This document shows positions 1 to 9,295 of a stretch of 64,000 bases of DNA, in pieces. Within the stretch, counting starts at the first letter, position 1; the number at the start of each line of letters is the position of its first letter. Location: NCBI RefSeq assembly GCF_000312045.1, contig NZ_HE978634.1, forward strand, positions 1,162,842-1,226,841, given 5' to 3'. The stretch comes from Noviherbaspirillum massiliense JC206. GTDB lineage: Bacteria > Pseudomonadota > Gammaproteobacteria > Burkholderiales > Burkholderiaceae_D. The notes beneath the pieces are model-generated. The model ran no database searches, was not told the DNA's origin, and was given only the letters and a program-made list of their open reading frames with translations. The position numbers and the translations under genes are program-made.

Positions 1-415
1 CGCCGCCCGAGAGCTGGCGCGGGAAATCGTCGCCGCGGCCCCGCAGGCCGACAGCGTTCAGCATTTGTTCCGCTCTCTGCGGAGCTTCGCCGTTCAGGAT
101 CAGGGGCAGCGCCACATTCTGTCTCAAGGTGAGGTGCGGCAGCACATGGAAGGCCTGGAAGATGAAGCCGAATCGCTTGCGTCGCAGCAGCGTCGCTTCC
201 TCATCGCTCAGCACGGAAACCGGCTTGCCGTCGATGACGATCTCGCCGCTGTCCGGCGTGTCGAGGCCGGCGATCAGGTTCAGCAGCGTGGACTTGCCGA
301 CGCCGGATTCACCCATGATGGCCACGTACTCGCCCGGCTGCAGGGAATAGGACAGTTCGTCGAACACCTTTCGGCCATTGGCATAGGACTTGCTGACGTG
401 GCGCAATTCCAGCAT
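1..415 (-). CDS. ABC transporter ATP-binding protein (LolD/YbbA-like), partial
   Basis: The 3' part is cut by the window edge. The visible N-terminal part begins MLELRHVSKSYANG and carries a Walker A motif (GESGVGKST), the Q-loop (FIFQAFHVLPHLT) and the start of the signature motif (QLSGG) at the edge. This is the nucleotide-binding subunit that powers a cytoplasmic-membrane exporter of the MacB/LolCDE type. The spacing and the phrase LPHLTLRQNVALPL are typical of LolD/YbbA ATPases. An in-frame ATG at 484 would add 23 residues. I prefer 415 because family members normally begin a few residues before the first beta strand. The partner permease lies outside the window, so the substrate cannot be assigned. 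Confidence 0.85.
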   Translation of the reverse strand, partial: MLELRHVSKSYANGRKVFDELSYSLQPGEYVAIMGESGVGKSTLLNLIAGLDTPDSGEIVIDGKPVSVLSDEEATLLRRKRFGFIFQAFHVLPHLTLRQNVALPLILNGEAPQRAEQMLNAVGLRGRGDDFPRQLSGG

Positions 416-649
416 GGCTACAGCGGGAACCAGATGTTGCTCACGGTTTGGGGAAGTGGCGACAGACAGGGGAGCGGATGGCATCGGTGAAAAAAATTTG
501 CTCTCGGGAATGTGCTGCATGAGCGCTTCTGCAGGCTTTGATGCAGCCATGCTTGTGTCGGCTCAAGGAGGCGGAAAATTGTTTGCCTATGATAGCCAAA
601 AAACTGCGCATCATAGGGCGGCGCCGTTTTTGACCGAGGGCAATCTCCC

Positions 650-1636
650 TTGCACCTGCCGTCCCAGACCACCTTGGATACTTTGCACAACGGATTCATC
701 CAGCTCCATCGGCCAGACGCCGACGCCATCCGTGCCGAGCTAAGCGCAGGCCTGCTGTCGCCGCAAGCCTGTACCTCTCCGAAGTTCCTGTATGACGCGC
801 TCGGCTCGAAGCTGTTTGAAGCCATCTGCGAATTGCCGGAGTACTATCCGACACGCACCGAGGCGGCGATCATCGAAGAATACTTGCCGGCCATCGGCCG
901 TTCCGTGGGGCGCGGCTGCACTTTGATCGATCTTGGGGCAGGAAACTGCGCCAAGGCGGCGCGCCTGTTTTCCACCTTGCAGCCGGTGCAATATGTCCCC
1001 GTCGATATCTCGGTCGACTTCCTGCGTGATGCCGTCGGCTGCCTGCAGCAGCGTTTTCCGCATGTAAAGATGACTGGCATCGGCATGGACTTTTCCGGCT
1101 CGCTGGAACTTCCGGCGGCAGTGCGGCGGGAAAAGCGCCTGTTCTTCTATCCCGGTTCCTCCATCGGCAACTTCATGCCACAGCAGGCGATTGAATTCCT
1201 GGCGAGCATGCGCGATGCCTGCGGAACGGATGGCGGCCTCCTGATCGGGATCGACCTGATCAAGGACAAGGCGATCCTCGATGCCGCCTATGACGATGCG
1301 CTCGGCGTGACGGCGTCCTTCAATCTGAACCTTCTGCAGCACCTGAACCGTCTGATCGGCACCGACTTCAACCTGCGTGACTGGCGTCACCGCGGGCATT
1401 TCAATCCGGACCTCGGGCGCGTGGAAATGCATCTCGAAGCACGGCGCGACCTGACAGTGCGCTGGGACGATGTCGAGCGCCGCTTCAGCGAAGGCGAACG
1501 CATTCATACCGAAAGCAGCTACAAGTACACCCGCGAAGCGTTCCTGAGCATGCTGGAGCGCGCCGGTTTCATGCCGGCCGGCACATGGACCGATCCGCAC
1601 TCCTGGTTCATGGTGTGCCATGCGCGAGCCGCATGA
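650..1636 (+). CDS. egtD: L-histidine N-alpha-methyltransferase (ergothioneine biosynthesis)
   Basis: 328 residues with a TTG start preceded by GAGGG at 636-640. It is a SAM-dependent enzyme that trimethylates histidine to hercynine, the first step of ergothioneine synthesis. The family hallmarks are an N-terminal segment (SPKFLYDALGSKLFEAICELPEYYPTRTE, given here in part), a SAM-binding glycine motif (LIDLGAGNCAKA) and the region FFYPGSSIGNF, which helps form the histidine pocket. Length matches the family (about 320). It is followed after 21 bp by egtB on the same strand, so the two are almost certainly one operon. The cytoplasmic product hercynine would be passed to EgtB. Confidence 0.93.
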   Translation: MHLPSQTTLDTLHNGFIQLHRPDADAIRAELSAGLLSPQACTSPKFLYDALGSKLFEAICELPEYYPTRTEAAIIEEYLPAIGRSVGRGCTLIDLGAGNCAKAARLFSTLQPVQYVPVDISVDFLRDAVGCLQQRFPHVKMTGIGMDFSGSLELPAAVRREKRLFFYPGSSIGNFMPQQAIEFLASMRDACGTDGGLLIGIDLIKDKAILDAAYDDALGVTASFNLNLLQHLNRLIGTDFNLRDWRHRGHFNPDLGRVEMHLEARRDLTVRWDDVERRFSEGERIHTESSYKYTREAFLSMLERAGFMPAGTWTDPHSWFMVCHARAA

Positions 1637-1657
1637 GGCCGGGCGAAAGGGAGTGTC

Positions 1658-2902
1658 ATGATGAGTGAAGCGCTTGTCGAGCATTACAGGTCGGTGCGCA
1701 GGCACACGCTGGCCCTGGCCGAGCCGTTGTCCGACGAGGATTGCTGCGCGCAGTCCATGCCGGATGCCAGCCCGGTCAAATGGCATATGGCGCATACCAC
1801 CTGGTTTTTCGAGACCTTCCTCCTCGAACGCTACGAGCCGGCATTCCAGCCCTTCGATGCCGCATTCCGGGTGCTGTTTAATTCCTACTACAACGGCGTG
1901 GGCGACAAATATCCGCGGCCCTGGCGCGGCCTGCTGACGCGGCCATCGCTGGGCGACGTGCGCGCCTACCGGCGCAATGTGGATGAGCGTCTCGTGCAGC
2001 TGATGGCACGACACGATGTTCCTGCAGAACTCACCGGCCTGGTCGAACTCGGCTTGCAGCATGAACAGCAGCATCAGGAATTGATGCTCACCGACGTCAA
2101 GCATTTGCTGTCGATGAATCCGACTCATCCCGCTTATTCGCAGGCGCCGCTTGCGCCAGCGTCATGGCTGGCGCCGGCGACATGGCATGCGTTCGAGGCT
2201 GGCATCGTCAGAGTCGGCCATGAAGGCGACGGCTTCTGCTTTGACAATGAAACGCCGCGCCACCGGCAGTTCGTCGAAGCCTTTGAGCTCGCCTCGCGGC
2301 TGGTGAGCAATGGCGAATATCTTGCCTTCATCGAGGCGGGCGGCTATCGCGATCCGGCGCTGTGGCTGTCGGAAGGCTGGGACTGGATCAATGCGAACCG
2401 GATTTCGCACCCGCTGTACTGGCGGCAGATGCAGGATGGCTGGCGCGAGTTCACGCTGCATGGTCTGCAGACGCTCGACCTGCACCGGCCCGTGACGCAT
2501 GTCTCGTATTTCGAAGCCGATGCCTATGCCCGCTGGGCCGGTGCCCGCCTGCCCAGCGAAGCCGAGTGGGAAAGAGCAGCGAGGGATGCGAAGGACTTCG
2601 GCCATGCAAGCCTGCATCCGCCGGCAGCCAGCGGCGGCGCGCGGCCGGATGGATTGATGCAGCTGTTCGGCGCCTGCTGGCAGTGGACGTCGAGCAGCTA
2701 CGCACCGTACCCCGGCTACCGGGCAGCGGAAGGCGCGATCGGCGAATACAACGGGAAATTCATGGTCAACCAGTATGTGCTGCGCGGGTCGTCCTGCGCG
2801 ACGCCGCCCGGCCATGCGCGCATCAGCTATCGCAACTTCTTTCCTGCCGGCACATGCTGGCAGTTCAGCGGAATACGCCTCGCGAGATCAAGCCTGTCAT
2901 AA
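1658..2902 (+). CDS. egtB: Hercynine sulfoxide synthase (EgtB)
   Basis: 414 residues. ATG at 1658 (a second ATG follows at 1661) has the ribosome binding site AAGGGAG. EgtB is a non-heme iron enzyme joining hercynine to a thiol with O2. The N-terminal half is a DinB-like bundle with iron-ligand histidines in WHMAHTTWFFE and HEQQHQE. The C-terminal half is a formylglycine-generating-enzyme-like fold (RLPSEAEWERAAR, YNGKFMVNQYVLRGSSCATP, ISYRNFFPAGTCWQFSGIRLA, each given in part). Length agrees with the family. The stop is adjacent to and overlaps the end of the convergent GNAT gene. No egtA, egtC or egtE lies nearby, so the thiol donor and C-S lyase step must be encoded elsewhere. Confidence 0.93.
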   Translation: MMSEALVEHYRSVRRHTLALAEPLSDEDCCAQSMPDASPVKWHMAHTTWFFETFLLERYEPAFQPFDAAFRVLFNSYYNGVGDKYPRPWRGLLTRPSLGDVRAYRRNVDERLVQLMARHDVPAELTGLVELGLQHEQQHQELMLTDVKHLLSMNPTHPAYSQAPLAPASWLAPATWHAFEAGIVRVGHEGDGFCFDNETPRHRQFVEAFELASRLVSNGEYLAFIEAGGYRDPALWLSEGWDWINANRISHPLYWRQMQDGWREFTLHGLQTLDLHRPVTHVSYFEADAYARWAGARLPSEAEWERAARDAKDFGHASLHPPAASGGARPDGLMQLFGACWQWTSSSYAPYPGYRAAEGAIGEYNGKFMVNQYVLRGSSCATPPGHARISYRNFFPAGTCWQFSGIRLARSSLS

Positions 2903-3343
2903 CGCCAGGCTGTAGTGGCAGAAGGCGGTGTCCCGTTCATACCCGAGCGATTCGTAGAGCGACCGCGCCGGATTGTCATGCGCGGTGGACAATTCTAGTC
3001 TTATCGCTCCCGTGGCAATTGCATGCCTCCGTGCCGCTTCCAGCAAGGCGCGGCCCACGCCCTTGGCGCGTGCATGCGGTGCCACGAACAAGTCGTTCAG
3101 GATCCAGATGCATCGCGCTCTGACCGAAGAGAATGAAGGATAGAGCTGGGTGAACCCGAGCGCATTGTGCCTGTCGTCTTCGGCGAGCAGGATCACCGAT
3201 TCCATCAATGCCAGGCGCTCGTGGAGGAAGGCGCGTGCCAGTTCCAGATCCGGCGCCTGTCCGTAGAACTGGCGATAGCCGTCGAACAGCGGCGCGAGTG
3301 CATCGAGGTCGTTCAGAACTGCCTGGCGGGTGTGGATGGTCAT
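2897..3343 (-). CDS. GNAT family N-acetyltransferase
   Basis: 148 residues from ATG at 3343, chosen because AAGAGATATCC precedes it; an upstream extension to 3418 lacks such a site. The acetyl-CoA-binding motif A is visible as FVAPHARAKGVGRALLEAARRHA (in part), followed by the usual LELSTAHDNPARSLYESLGYERD C-terminal pattern (in part). This is a single-domain cytoplasmic acetyltransferase of unknown substrate. It is convergent with egtB and overlaps its stop by six bases. The head-to-tail arrangement gives no functional hint. Confidence 0.85.
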   Translation of the reverse strand: MTIHTRQAVLNDLDALAPLFDGYRQFYGQAPDLELARAFLHERLALMESVILLAEDDRHNALGFTQLYPSFSSVRARCIWILNDLFVAPHARAKGVGRALLEAARRHAIATGAIRLELSTAHDNPARSLYESLGYERDTAFCHYSLAL

Positions 3344-3414
3344 GGATATCTCTTGATGAATGTGCGCGATATGTTTCTTCCCCTTTGCAAGGGCGAGAGG
3401 ACTTTTATATCCCC

Positions 3415-3455
3415 CCAAAAAAAACGGCCGCCCGGATTTTACCGGACGGCCGTTT
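3415..3455 (-). terminator. Rho-independent terminator of rhlE
   Basis: A 14-bp stem with one mismatch (3422-3435 against 3442-3455, AAACGGCCG...CGGCCGTTT) is followed on the minus strand by a run of eight T residues. It lies 25 bp past the rhlE stop, so it should end that transcript before the GNAT gene. Confidence 0.85.
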
Positions 3456-3479
3456 CAGGGGTGATGCAGCTACTGTCGA

Positions 3480-4865
3480 TCAGCGATCGCCATAGGAACG
3501 ACGTGCACCGTCGCCCTGGCGTGCGCCCTTGCCGAAGCCGCCTTCCTTGCGGGGCGCGCCTGGCTTGCTGAAGCTGCGCTGGCCGGGCTTGCCGCCACGG
3601 TTGTCGCCCGGCTTCCAGCCACCTGGCTTGCGGTTCGAGCGTGGTGCTGCTGCGGTTTTCTTCGGCTCGAAACCTTCGATCACGTCAATCGGAATCATTT
3701 GCTTGGTGAAGCGCTCAATCCGCTTGATGTTCATGTTTTCCGCATGATTGACCAGCGAAATCGCCTGACCATTGCGACCGGCACGGCCGGTGCGGCCAAT
3801 GCGGTGCACGTAATCTTCCGGAAATTTCGGCAAGTCGTAGTTGACCACGTGGGTGATGCCCGGCACGTCGATGCCACGGGCAGCGACGTCGGTTGCCACC
3901 AGCACGCGTACCTGGCCGTTGCGCAATGCATTGAGCGTGCGGTTGCGCGCGCCCTGGTGCATGTCGCCATGCAGGGCAGCAGCGGCGAAGCCGGCAATGT
4001 TCAGGCGATCCGCGATGGTGTCGGCATCACGCTTGGTCGCGGTAAATACCACGGCCTGGTCCATCGATGCATCACGCAGCAGGTGATCGAGCAGACGGTT
4101 CTTGTGCGACAGGTCATCGACGAAATGCACGCGCTGCTGGATGTTTTCATGCTTGGTGGCCGATCCGGCAATCTGGATCACCATAGGATCCCTGGTGATC
4201 TTGCGTGCCATGTTGCCGACCACGCCATCGAGGGTTGCCGAGAACAACATCGTCTGGCGCGTATCCGGCGTCGCTGCCACGATCTTTTCGATGTCATCGA
4301 TGAAACCCATGTCGAGCATGCGGTCGGCTTCATCCAGCACCAGCACCTGCAATTGCGAGAAGTTGATCTTGCCCGACTCCATATGATCGATCAGGCGTCC
4401 CGGTGTCGCGACCAGGATCTCGGGATTGCGCGACAGGAGTTGCATCTGCTTCGGATACGGCATGCCGCCGAGGATGGACACGGCTTTCACTCGGCGCATG
4501 TACATGCCGTACTTGTCGGTGGCGGTCGTGACCTGCAAGGCGAGTTCGCGGGTCGGGGTCAGCACCAGCATCTTCGGTTGCGCCGGCTGGAAGCGCGGAC
4601 GTTCGCCGCGCGAGCGCGCAGCCTGACGTTCCTGGTTCGGGGTTTTGCCGGCAACAGCTTGTTGCGGGGCGCTTGCAAACTTGTGCAGTGCGGGCAGCAT
4701 GAACGCTGCAGTCTTGCCGGAGCCGGTCTGTGAAGACACCAGCAGGTCGCGGCCAGCGATGGCAGCGGGGATGGCCTGTTCCTGCACCGGCGTCGGCTTG
4801 GCATAGCCGGCATCGGTCAGGGCCTTGAGGATGGACGCGTGAAGACCTAATACTTCAAATGACAT
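3480..4865 (-). CDS. rhlE: DEAD-box ATP-dependent RNA helicase RhlE-type
   Basis: 461 residues starting MSFEVLGLHASILKAL. ATG at 4865 is preceded by GAAAGAA; longer in-frame extensions run into the leader and are not family-like. Helicase motifs are in order: Q motif (YAKPTPVQEQAIP), Walker A (SSQTGSGKTAAF), PTRELALQ, DEAD (VLDEADRMLD), SAT (LFSATLDG) and HRIGRTGRAGR. The tail is Gly/Arg/Lys-rich and disordered, as in RhlE proteins that act in ribosome assembly and RNA decay. It is transcribed alone between its own promoter and terminator, with a leader of about 230 nt. Long leaders are common for such helicase genes, often for cold-dependent control, but that is inference here. Confidence 0.92.
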   Translation of the reverse strand: MSFEVLGLHASILKALTDAGYAKPTPVQEQAIPAAIAGRDLLVSSQTGSGKTAAFMLPALHKFASAPQQAVAGKTPNQERQAARSRGERPRFQPAQPKMLVLTPTRELALQVTTATDKYGMYMRRVKAVSILGGMPYPKQMQLLSRNPEILVATPGRLIDHMESGKINFSQLQVLVLDEADRMLDMGFIDDIEKIVAATPDTRQTMLFSATLDGVVGNMARKITRDPMVIQIAGSATKHENIQQRVHFVDDLSHKNRLLDHLLRDASMDQAVVFTATKRDADTIADRLNIAGFAAAALHGDMHQGARNRTLNALRNGQVRVLVATDVAARGIDVPGITHVVNYDLPKFPEDYVHRIGRTGRAGRNGQAISLVNHAENMNIKRIERFTKQMIPIDVIEGFEPKKTAAAPRSNRKPGGWKPGDNRGGKPGQRSFSKPGAPRKEGGFGKGARQGDGARRSYGDR

Positions 4866-5103
4866 TGTTTTCTTTCGTAAAAGCGGCGCCACGCCAGGCC
4901 CAGGAGAAGGGCAGGCGAAAACGCGGAAAATGCAACGCCAACCGTCGAAACGACTGAGAAAGATTCTGAGAGATTTCGGCACAAAGCTTTGCGCCGGGAC
5001 GGTGTTCAAACGTCAACACCAAAGGGCGGGAGGCTTTATTGTTACTGCTAGGGGGTTCGCGATGCAGCGGATATAAGCTGCGTTCTGCAACTCACAGGCG
5101 CTC

Positions 5104-5132
5104 ATTATACAGGGAAGCGGCAGTCCTGTCTC
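5104..5132 (-). promoter_or_regulatory. Probable sigma-70 promoter of rhlE
   Basis: On the minus strand GAGACA (5132-5127) is 17 bp from a perfect TATAAT (5109-5104). Transcription would begin near 5097, about 230 nt before the rhlE start codon. Confidence 0.6.
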
Positions 5133-5187
5133 GGCGGATGTGAGATGGGATGTGAAAGGCACTGCAAAGGCGTGGGTCATCATGCCG

Positions 5188-5214
5188 GCAAAGGCAGGGC
5201 CAGCCTGCCTTTGC
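5188..5214 (-). terminator. Hairpin downstream of fabI
   Basis: A perfect 11-bp inverted repeat (GCAAAGGCAGG / CCTGCCTTTGC) with a 5-nt loop lies 20 bp past the fabI stop. It lacks a clear U-tract, so it may be a processing or stability hairpin rather than a strong terminator. Confidence 0.55.
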
Positions 5215-5233
5215 TTATACGGCATTGATGCAA

Positions 5234-6022
5234 TTACTCCTGTTCGCCCATGCCGGCGACCACGTGCGAAAAGCCCGCATCGACATAGGTGATTTCGCCG
5301 GTGATGCCGCCAGCCAGGTTCGACAGCAGGAAGGCTGCGGTATTGCCGACGTCTTCGATCGTGACGTTGCGGCGCAGCGGCGCATTGGCCTTGACGAAAT
5401 TCAGGATCTTGCCGAAGTCCTTGATGCCGCTTGCGGCCAGGGTCTTGATGGGGCCGGCCGAAATGCCGTTGACGCGAATGCCCTTTGGTCCCAGCGACTC
5501 GGCGAGATAGCGCACGCTGGCCTCGAGCGAAGCTTTCGCCAGACCCATCGTGTTGTAGTTGGGCAGGGCGCGCACCGCTCCGAGATAGGAGAGCGTCAGC
5601 AGCGCCGCATCCGGGCTGAGCAGGGGCAGAGCGGCTTTCGCCATCGCCGGAAAACTGTAGGCGGAAATGTCATGCGCGATCCGGAAATTCTCGCGCGTCA
5701 TGCCGTCGAGGAAATCGCCTGCAATCGCTTCGCGCGGCGCAAAGCCAATGGCGTGCACGAAGCCGTCGAGCTGCTGCCAGGATTTGCCGAGGTCGGCAAA
5801 CAGGGCATTGATCTGTTCATCGCTGCCGACGTCACAATCGAACACCAGGTCGCTTCCGAACTCTTTCGCGAATTCGGTGATGCGGTCCTTGAAGCGCTCG
5901 CCGACATAGGTGAATGCCAGTTCGGCGCCTTCGCGCTTGCATGCCTGGGCAATGCCATAGGCGATCGAGCGGTTGGACAACAGGCCGGTGATCAGGATTT
6001 TCTTGCCTTGCAGGAATGCCAT
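5234..6022 (-). CDS. fabI: Enoyl-[acyl-carrier-protein] reductase [NADH]
   Basis: 262 residues, the normal FabI length. It reduces the trans-2-enoyl-ACP bond in the last step of each fatty-acid elongation cycle. The atypical SDR features are present: the nucleotide-binding start [18 protein letters not shown], the glycine of the diazaborine/triclosan pocket (HAIGFAP), and the catalytic pair spaced Y-x6-K in [11 protein letters not shown], with the preceding Tyr in LSYLGAVRA. It is a cytoplasmic tetramer in the family. Single gene with its own promoter and downstream hairpin. Confidence 0.96.
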   Translation of the reverse strand: MAFLQGKKILITGLLSNRSIAYGIAQACKREGAELAFTYVGERFKDRITEFAKEFGSDLVFDCDVGSDEQINALFADLGKSWQQLDGFVHAIGFAPREAIAGDFLDGMTRENFRIAHDISAYSFPAMAKAALPLLSPDAALLTLSYLGAVRALPNYNTMGLAKASLEASVRYLAESLGPKGIRVNGISAGPIKTLAASGIKDFGKILNFVKANAPLRRNVTIEDVGNTAAFLLSNLAGGITGEITYVDAGFSHVVAGMGEQE

Positions 6023-6422
6023 AAGTAACTCCAGGTTGATCCGCTATCTGATGGAGCTGACTGGCTGGAAATCATCCGGGGCTTGCATCAGGCGGAGGGG
6101 AAAATAGTTGAATTATTCTGCGCTGCCGCGTTTTGTTTTTTGAACAGCGCACGATTGTAGGGGCTGGCCGGTCGAACGGCAACTTCTGGCAGGGGAGCCT
6201 GTTGCCCTTTCGATGCCAGGCGGGATGAAAGCTTTCATAAATAACATCAGTCATCGCGCGGAATGTGGAAAGAGTTCTAGTAGAATAGGCCGAATTTCGC
6301 TGCGGTACGCATGTTTTCCTCATATGCCGGCAGCAACGCCAGTTCCGATTCCATACAGCAATAACAAGAGGCCGGCGAATCCATCATCTGTCGTCAGGGT
6401 CCCGATAAGGCAACGCAGACGA
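6023..6422. other. Divergent intergenic region fabI / yejA-like
   Basis: 400 bp holding the fabI promoter and presumably the start of the yej transcript. The open reading frame of the solute-binding protein extends upstream to 6213, but its first 70 codons do not look like protein and precede a clear signal peptide. No other gene is seen. Confidence 0.5.
6154..6182 (-). promoter_or_regulatory. Probable sigma-70 promoter of fabI
   Basis: Minus-strand TTGCCG (6182-6177), a 17-bp spacer and TACAAT (6159-6154). The resulting leader would be about 125 nt. Confidence 0.5.
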
Positions 6423-8234
6423 ATGCTTAGACTATTCCTTTCCTTCCTGCTTTTCGGCTTCCTCCAGTACGGCGGCAATGCCTGTGCCGCGCACGCATTT
6501 TCCCTGTACGACAAACCGAAATATCCGCCCGGATTCACGCATTTCGATTACGTCAACCCGGATGCGCCCAGGGGAGGCGAACTGTTTCTTGCCAACCCGG
6601 ACCGCCGCACCAGTTTCGACAAGTTCAATCCGTTTTCCCTGAAAGGCGTTTCCGCGGCGGGCGTGTCCCTGCTGATGTTCGAAACCCTGGCGGCCAGTTC
6701 TTCCGACGAAGTGGCCACCATGTATGGTCTGCTGGCGGAAGACATGGAACTTGCGCCGGACCGCATGTCGATGACATTCCGCCTGAATCCCAAGGCGCAC
6801 TTCAACAATGGCGATCCGGTCACCGCTGACGATGTCAAATATTCCTTCGACACGCTGATTGCCAAGGGCGCGCCCCAGTACAAGATCGTCTTTGCCGATG
6901 TCAAGCAGTGCGTGGCTGTCGACAAGCGCACGGTGCGCTTCGACTTCAAGACGCTCAACCATGAATTGCCCCTGATCGTCGGCAGCGTGCCGGTCTTCTC
7001 GAAGAAATGGGGCGCGAATACTTCCTTCGACAAGATCCAGCTGGAGCCGCCGATTGCGAGCGGCCCCTACCTGATCGACCAGTACAACGTCGGGCGCTCG
7101 ATCAGCTTCAAGCGCGATCCGAATTACTGGGGTGACGGCATTCCCGCTCGGCGCGGCATGTTCAACTTCGGGAAGATCCACTACCGCTTCTACAAGGATG
7201 ACGTCGCGCGGCTGGAGGCATTCAAGGCGGGCGAGTTCGACCTGATCGTGGAGTACAGCTCGAAGAACTGGGCGCGCAGCTATACCGGACCGAAATTCAA
7301 CAACGGCGAAATCATCAAGTGCGAACTCAAGCATTCCAACGGCGCCGGCATGCAGGGCTTCGTCATGAACCTGCGTCGCTCGCAGTTCGCCGATGTCCGC
7401 GTGCGCAGGGCGCTGGGGCTGGCCCTCGATTTCGAATGGATGAACCGGCAGCTGTTCTACGGCCAGTACAAGCGCATCTATTCCTACTTCAACAACAGCG
7501 ATTTTGCCGCGACCGGCATGCCTGGCGCGGACGAGCTGAAACTGCTGGAGCCGTTGCGCAGCAAGCTCGATCCCGCGGTGTTCGGGCCGGCACCGGTACC
7601 GCCTTCCACCGAGCCGCCGGGCTCGCTGCGCGCCAACCTGCTGAAGGCGCGCGCCCTGCTCAAGGAGGCCGGCTGGGAATACCGCGACGGAGCGCTACGC
7701 AATGCCAAGGGCGAGCCGCTCGAGATCGAAGTCATCGATGACCAGGGGGCGATGTCGCGGGTGATCAGCGTCTATGTGCGCAACCTGCAAAAGCTCGGCA
7801 TCCAGGTGAACCAGCGCACCGCGGACTTTGCCCTGATCCAGAAGAGGATGGAAGAATTCGATTTCGACATGACGAGCCTGAATTTCGGCGCATTCACCAG
7901 CCCGGGCAACGAACTGTTCGACCGCTTCGCTTCCAAGGCCGCCGACGAAAAAGGATCGAGCAATGTGTGGGGATTGAAAGATCCGGCCGTGGACAAGCTG
8001 ATCGACGCAGTGGTCGCAGCCAACACATGGAAGGATCTGGTGTCGGCAACGCGCGCGCTGGATCGCGTGCTGCTGCACAAGTATCTCGTCGTCCCGCACT
8101 GGTATTCGGAAACGCATCGCGTTGCCTACCGTAACCGGCTCGGCGTCCCGGGCACGCTGCCGCTGTACTATCAGGCCGATCCTTACGCGATCTCGACCTG
8201 GTGGCAAAAACAGCCGCGTTCGAAAGGGGACTGA
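6423..8234 (+). CDS. yejA: Extracellular solute-binding protein family 5 (YejA-like)
   Basis: 603 residues. I chose ATG 6423 because it opens a signal peptide (MLRLFLSFLLFGFLQY ... ACAAHA). The mature part has the SBP_bac_5 fold: YPPGFTHFDYVNPDAPRGG, MFETLAASSSDEVATMYGLLAEDME (in part) and a FKRDPNYWGDG segment, all typical of the YejA branch of periplasmic oligopeptide receptors. YejABEF imports peptides and, in enterobacteria, microcin C. It is the first gene of a four-gene transporter operon; yejB starts 2 bp after its stop. The exact ligand here is unknown. Confidence 0.9.
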   Translation: MLRLFLSFLLFGFLQYGGNACAAHAFSLYDKPKYPPGFTHFDYVNPDAPRGGELFLANPDRRTSFDKFNPFSLKGVSAAGVSLLMFETLAASSSDEVATMYGLLAEDMELAPDRMSMTFRLNPKAHFNNGDPVTADDVKYSFDTLIAKGAPQYKIVFADVKQCVAVDKRTVRFDFKTLNHELPLIVGSVPVFSKKWGANTSFDKIQLEPPIASGPYLIDQYNVGRSISFKRDPNYWGDGIPARRGMFNFGKIHYRFYKDDVARLEAFKAGEFDLIVEYSSKNWARSYTGPKFNNGEIIKCELKHSNGAGMQGFVMNLRRSQFADVRVRRALGLALDFEWMNRQLFYGQYKRIYSYFNNSDFAATGMPGADELKLLEPLRSKLDPAVFGPAPVPPSTEPPGSLRANLLKARALLKEAGWEYRDGALRNAKGEPLEIEVIDDQGAMSRVISVYVRNLQKLGIQVNQRTADFALIQKRMEEFDFDMTSLNFGAFTSPGNELFDRFASKAADEKGSSNVWGLKDPAVDKLIDAVVAANTWKDLVSATRALDRVLLHKYLVVPHWYSETHRVAYRNRLGVPGTLPLYYQADPYAISTWWQKQPRSKGD

Positions 8235-8236
8235 CC

Positions 8237-9295
8237 ATGAACATCTGGACATACATCGGAAAGCGGCTGCTCCTGATGCTGCCGACACTGATAGGCGTCA
8301 TTGCGATCACTTTTGCAGTGATCCAGTTCGTGCCCGGCGGCCCGGTGGAACAGATGCTGGCGGAGCTGAAGGGCCAGGTCGGGGCGGGCGAGGTATCCAG
8401 CCGGGGACCTGCCGATTACCGCGGGCGGCAGGGCATCGATGCCGATCGGGTTAAGGAAATCCAGGCTCTGTACGGCTTCGACAAACCGCCGGCCGAGCGA
8501 TTCTGGCAGATGCTGAAAGGCTTTGCCACCTTCGACCTCGGCCAGAGCTTTTACCATCACAAGGATGTATGGGAGCTGGTGAAGTCGAAGCTCCCGGTAT
8601 CGATCAGCATCGGCCTGTGGACCTTCTTCCTGACTTACCTGATATCGCTGCCGCTGGGCATCGCCAAGGCGGTGCGCGAAGGCAGCCGCTTCGATGTGGT
8701 CAGCAGCATCGTGGTACTGGTCGGCTATTCGATTCCCGGCTTCGTGCTGGGCGTGTTCCTGCTGGTGATGTTCGCCGGCGGCAGCTTCTTCCACTGGTTC
8801 CCGCTGCGCGGCCTGACTTCCGACGACTGGGACACCTTGTCCTGGTTCGGCAAGATCAAGGATTACCTGTGGCACATCACGCTGCCGATCGCCGCCTCGG
8901 TCGCCGGTTCCTTCGCGGTGATGACGATGCTCACCAAGAACACCTTTCTCGAAGAGATCCGCAAGCAGTATGTGCTGACGGCCCGTGCCAAAGGGCTGAG
9001 CGAAAGGACGGTGCTGTACAAGCATGTGTTCCGCAATGCCCTGATTCCGCTTGTGACCGGATTCCCGGCCGCCTTCATCGGCGCCTTCTTCGCCGGCAGC
9101 CTCCTGATCGAAACCCTGTTTTCCCTCGACGGGCTGGGCCTGCTGTCGTATGAATCGGTGATCCGGCGCGATTATCCGGTGGTGATGGGAACGCTGTATC
9201 TGTTCACCTTGATCGGACTGGTGGTCAAACTGATAGGGGACTTGTGCTACGTATGGACCGACCCGCGCGTGCAATTCGAGAGCTTGAGCCGATGA
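8237..9295 (+). CDS. yejB: ABC transporter permease (YejB-like)
   Basis: 352 residues from MNIWTYIGKRLLLMLPTLIG; the ATG at 8237 follows the yejA stop by 2 bp, so translation is likely coupled. It is an integral membrane BPD_transp_1 permease with an N-terminal helix, a long periplasmic loop (FVPGGPVEQMLAEL onward) and the EAA-type coupling loop near TARAKGLSERTVLYKHVFRNALIP (in part), where the YejF ATPase docks. The phrase RRDYPVVMGTLYLFTLIGL near the end is typical of DppB/YejB permeases. It pairs with YejE. Confidence 0.92.
   Translation: MNIWTYIGKRLLLMLPTLIGVIAITFAVIQFVPGGPVEQMLAELKGQVGAGEVSSRGPADYRGRQGIDADRVKEIQALYGFDKPPAERFWQMLKGFATFDLGQSFYHHKDVWELVKSKLPVSISIGLWTFFLTYLISLPLGIAKAVREGSRFDVVSSIVVLVGYSIPGFVLGVFLLVMFAGGSFFHWFPLRGLTSDDWDTLSWFGKIKDYLWHITLPIAASVAGSFAVMTMLTKNTFLEEIRKQYVLTARAKGLSERTVLYKHVFRNALIPLVTGFPAAFIGAFFAGSLLIETLFSLDGLGLLSYESVIRRDYPVVMGTLYLFTLIGLVVKLIGDLCYVWTDPRVQFESLSR

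Larger units (their letters stand above)
4866..5233. other. Intergenic region: long rhlE leader and fabI terminator
   Basis: No protein-coding gene is supported. The stretch holds the untranslated leader of rhlE (about 5097 down to 4866), its promoter, and a strong hairpin just past fabI. A 70-codon minus-strand ORF (5013-5225) crosses both the hairpin and the promoter and has no ribosome binding site, so I do not call it. Confidence 0.6.

Noticed and set aside
740-2128. Long minus-strand ORF opposite egtD/egtB
   Set aside because: High-GC shadow of the two plus-strand genes; it lacks any motif, whereas the forward frames show complete families.
5013-5225. Minus-strand 70-codon ORF between fabI and rhlE
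   Set aside because: It overlaps the fabI hairpin and the rhlE promoter, has no ribosome binding site and shows no protein-like pattern.
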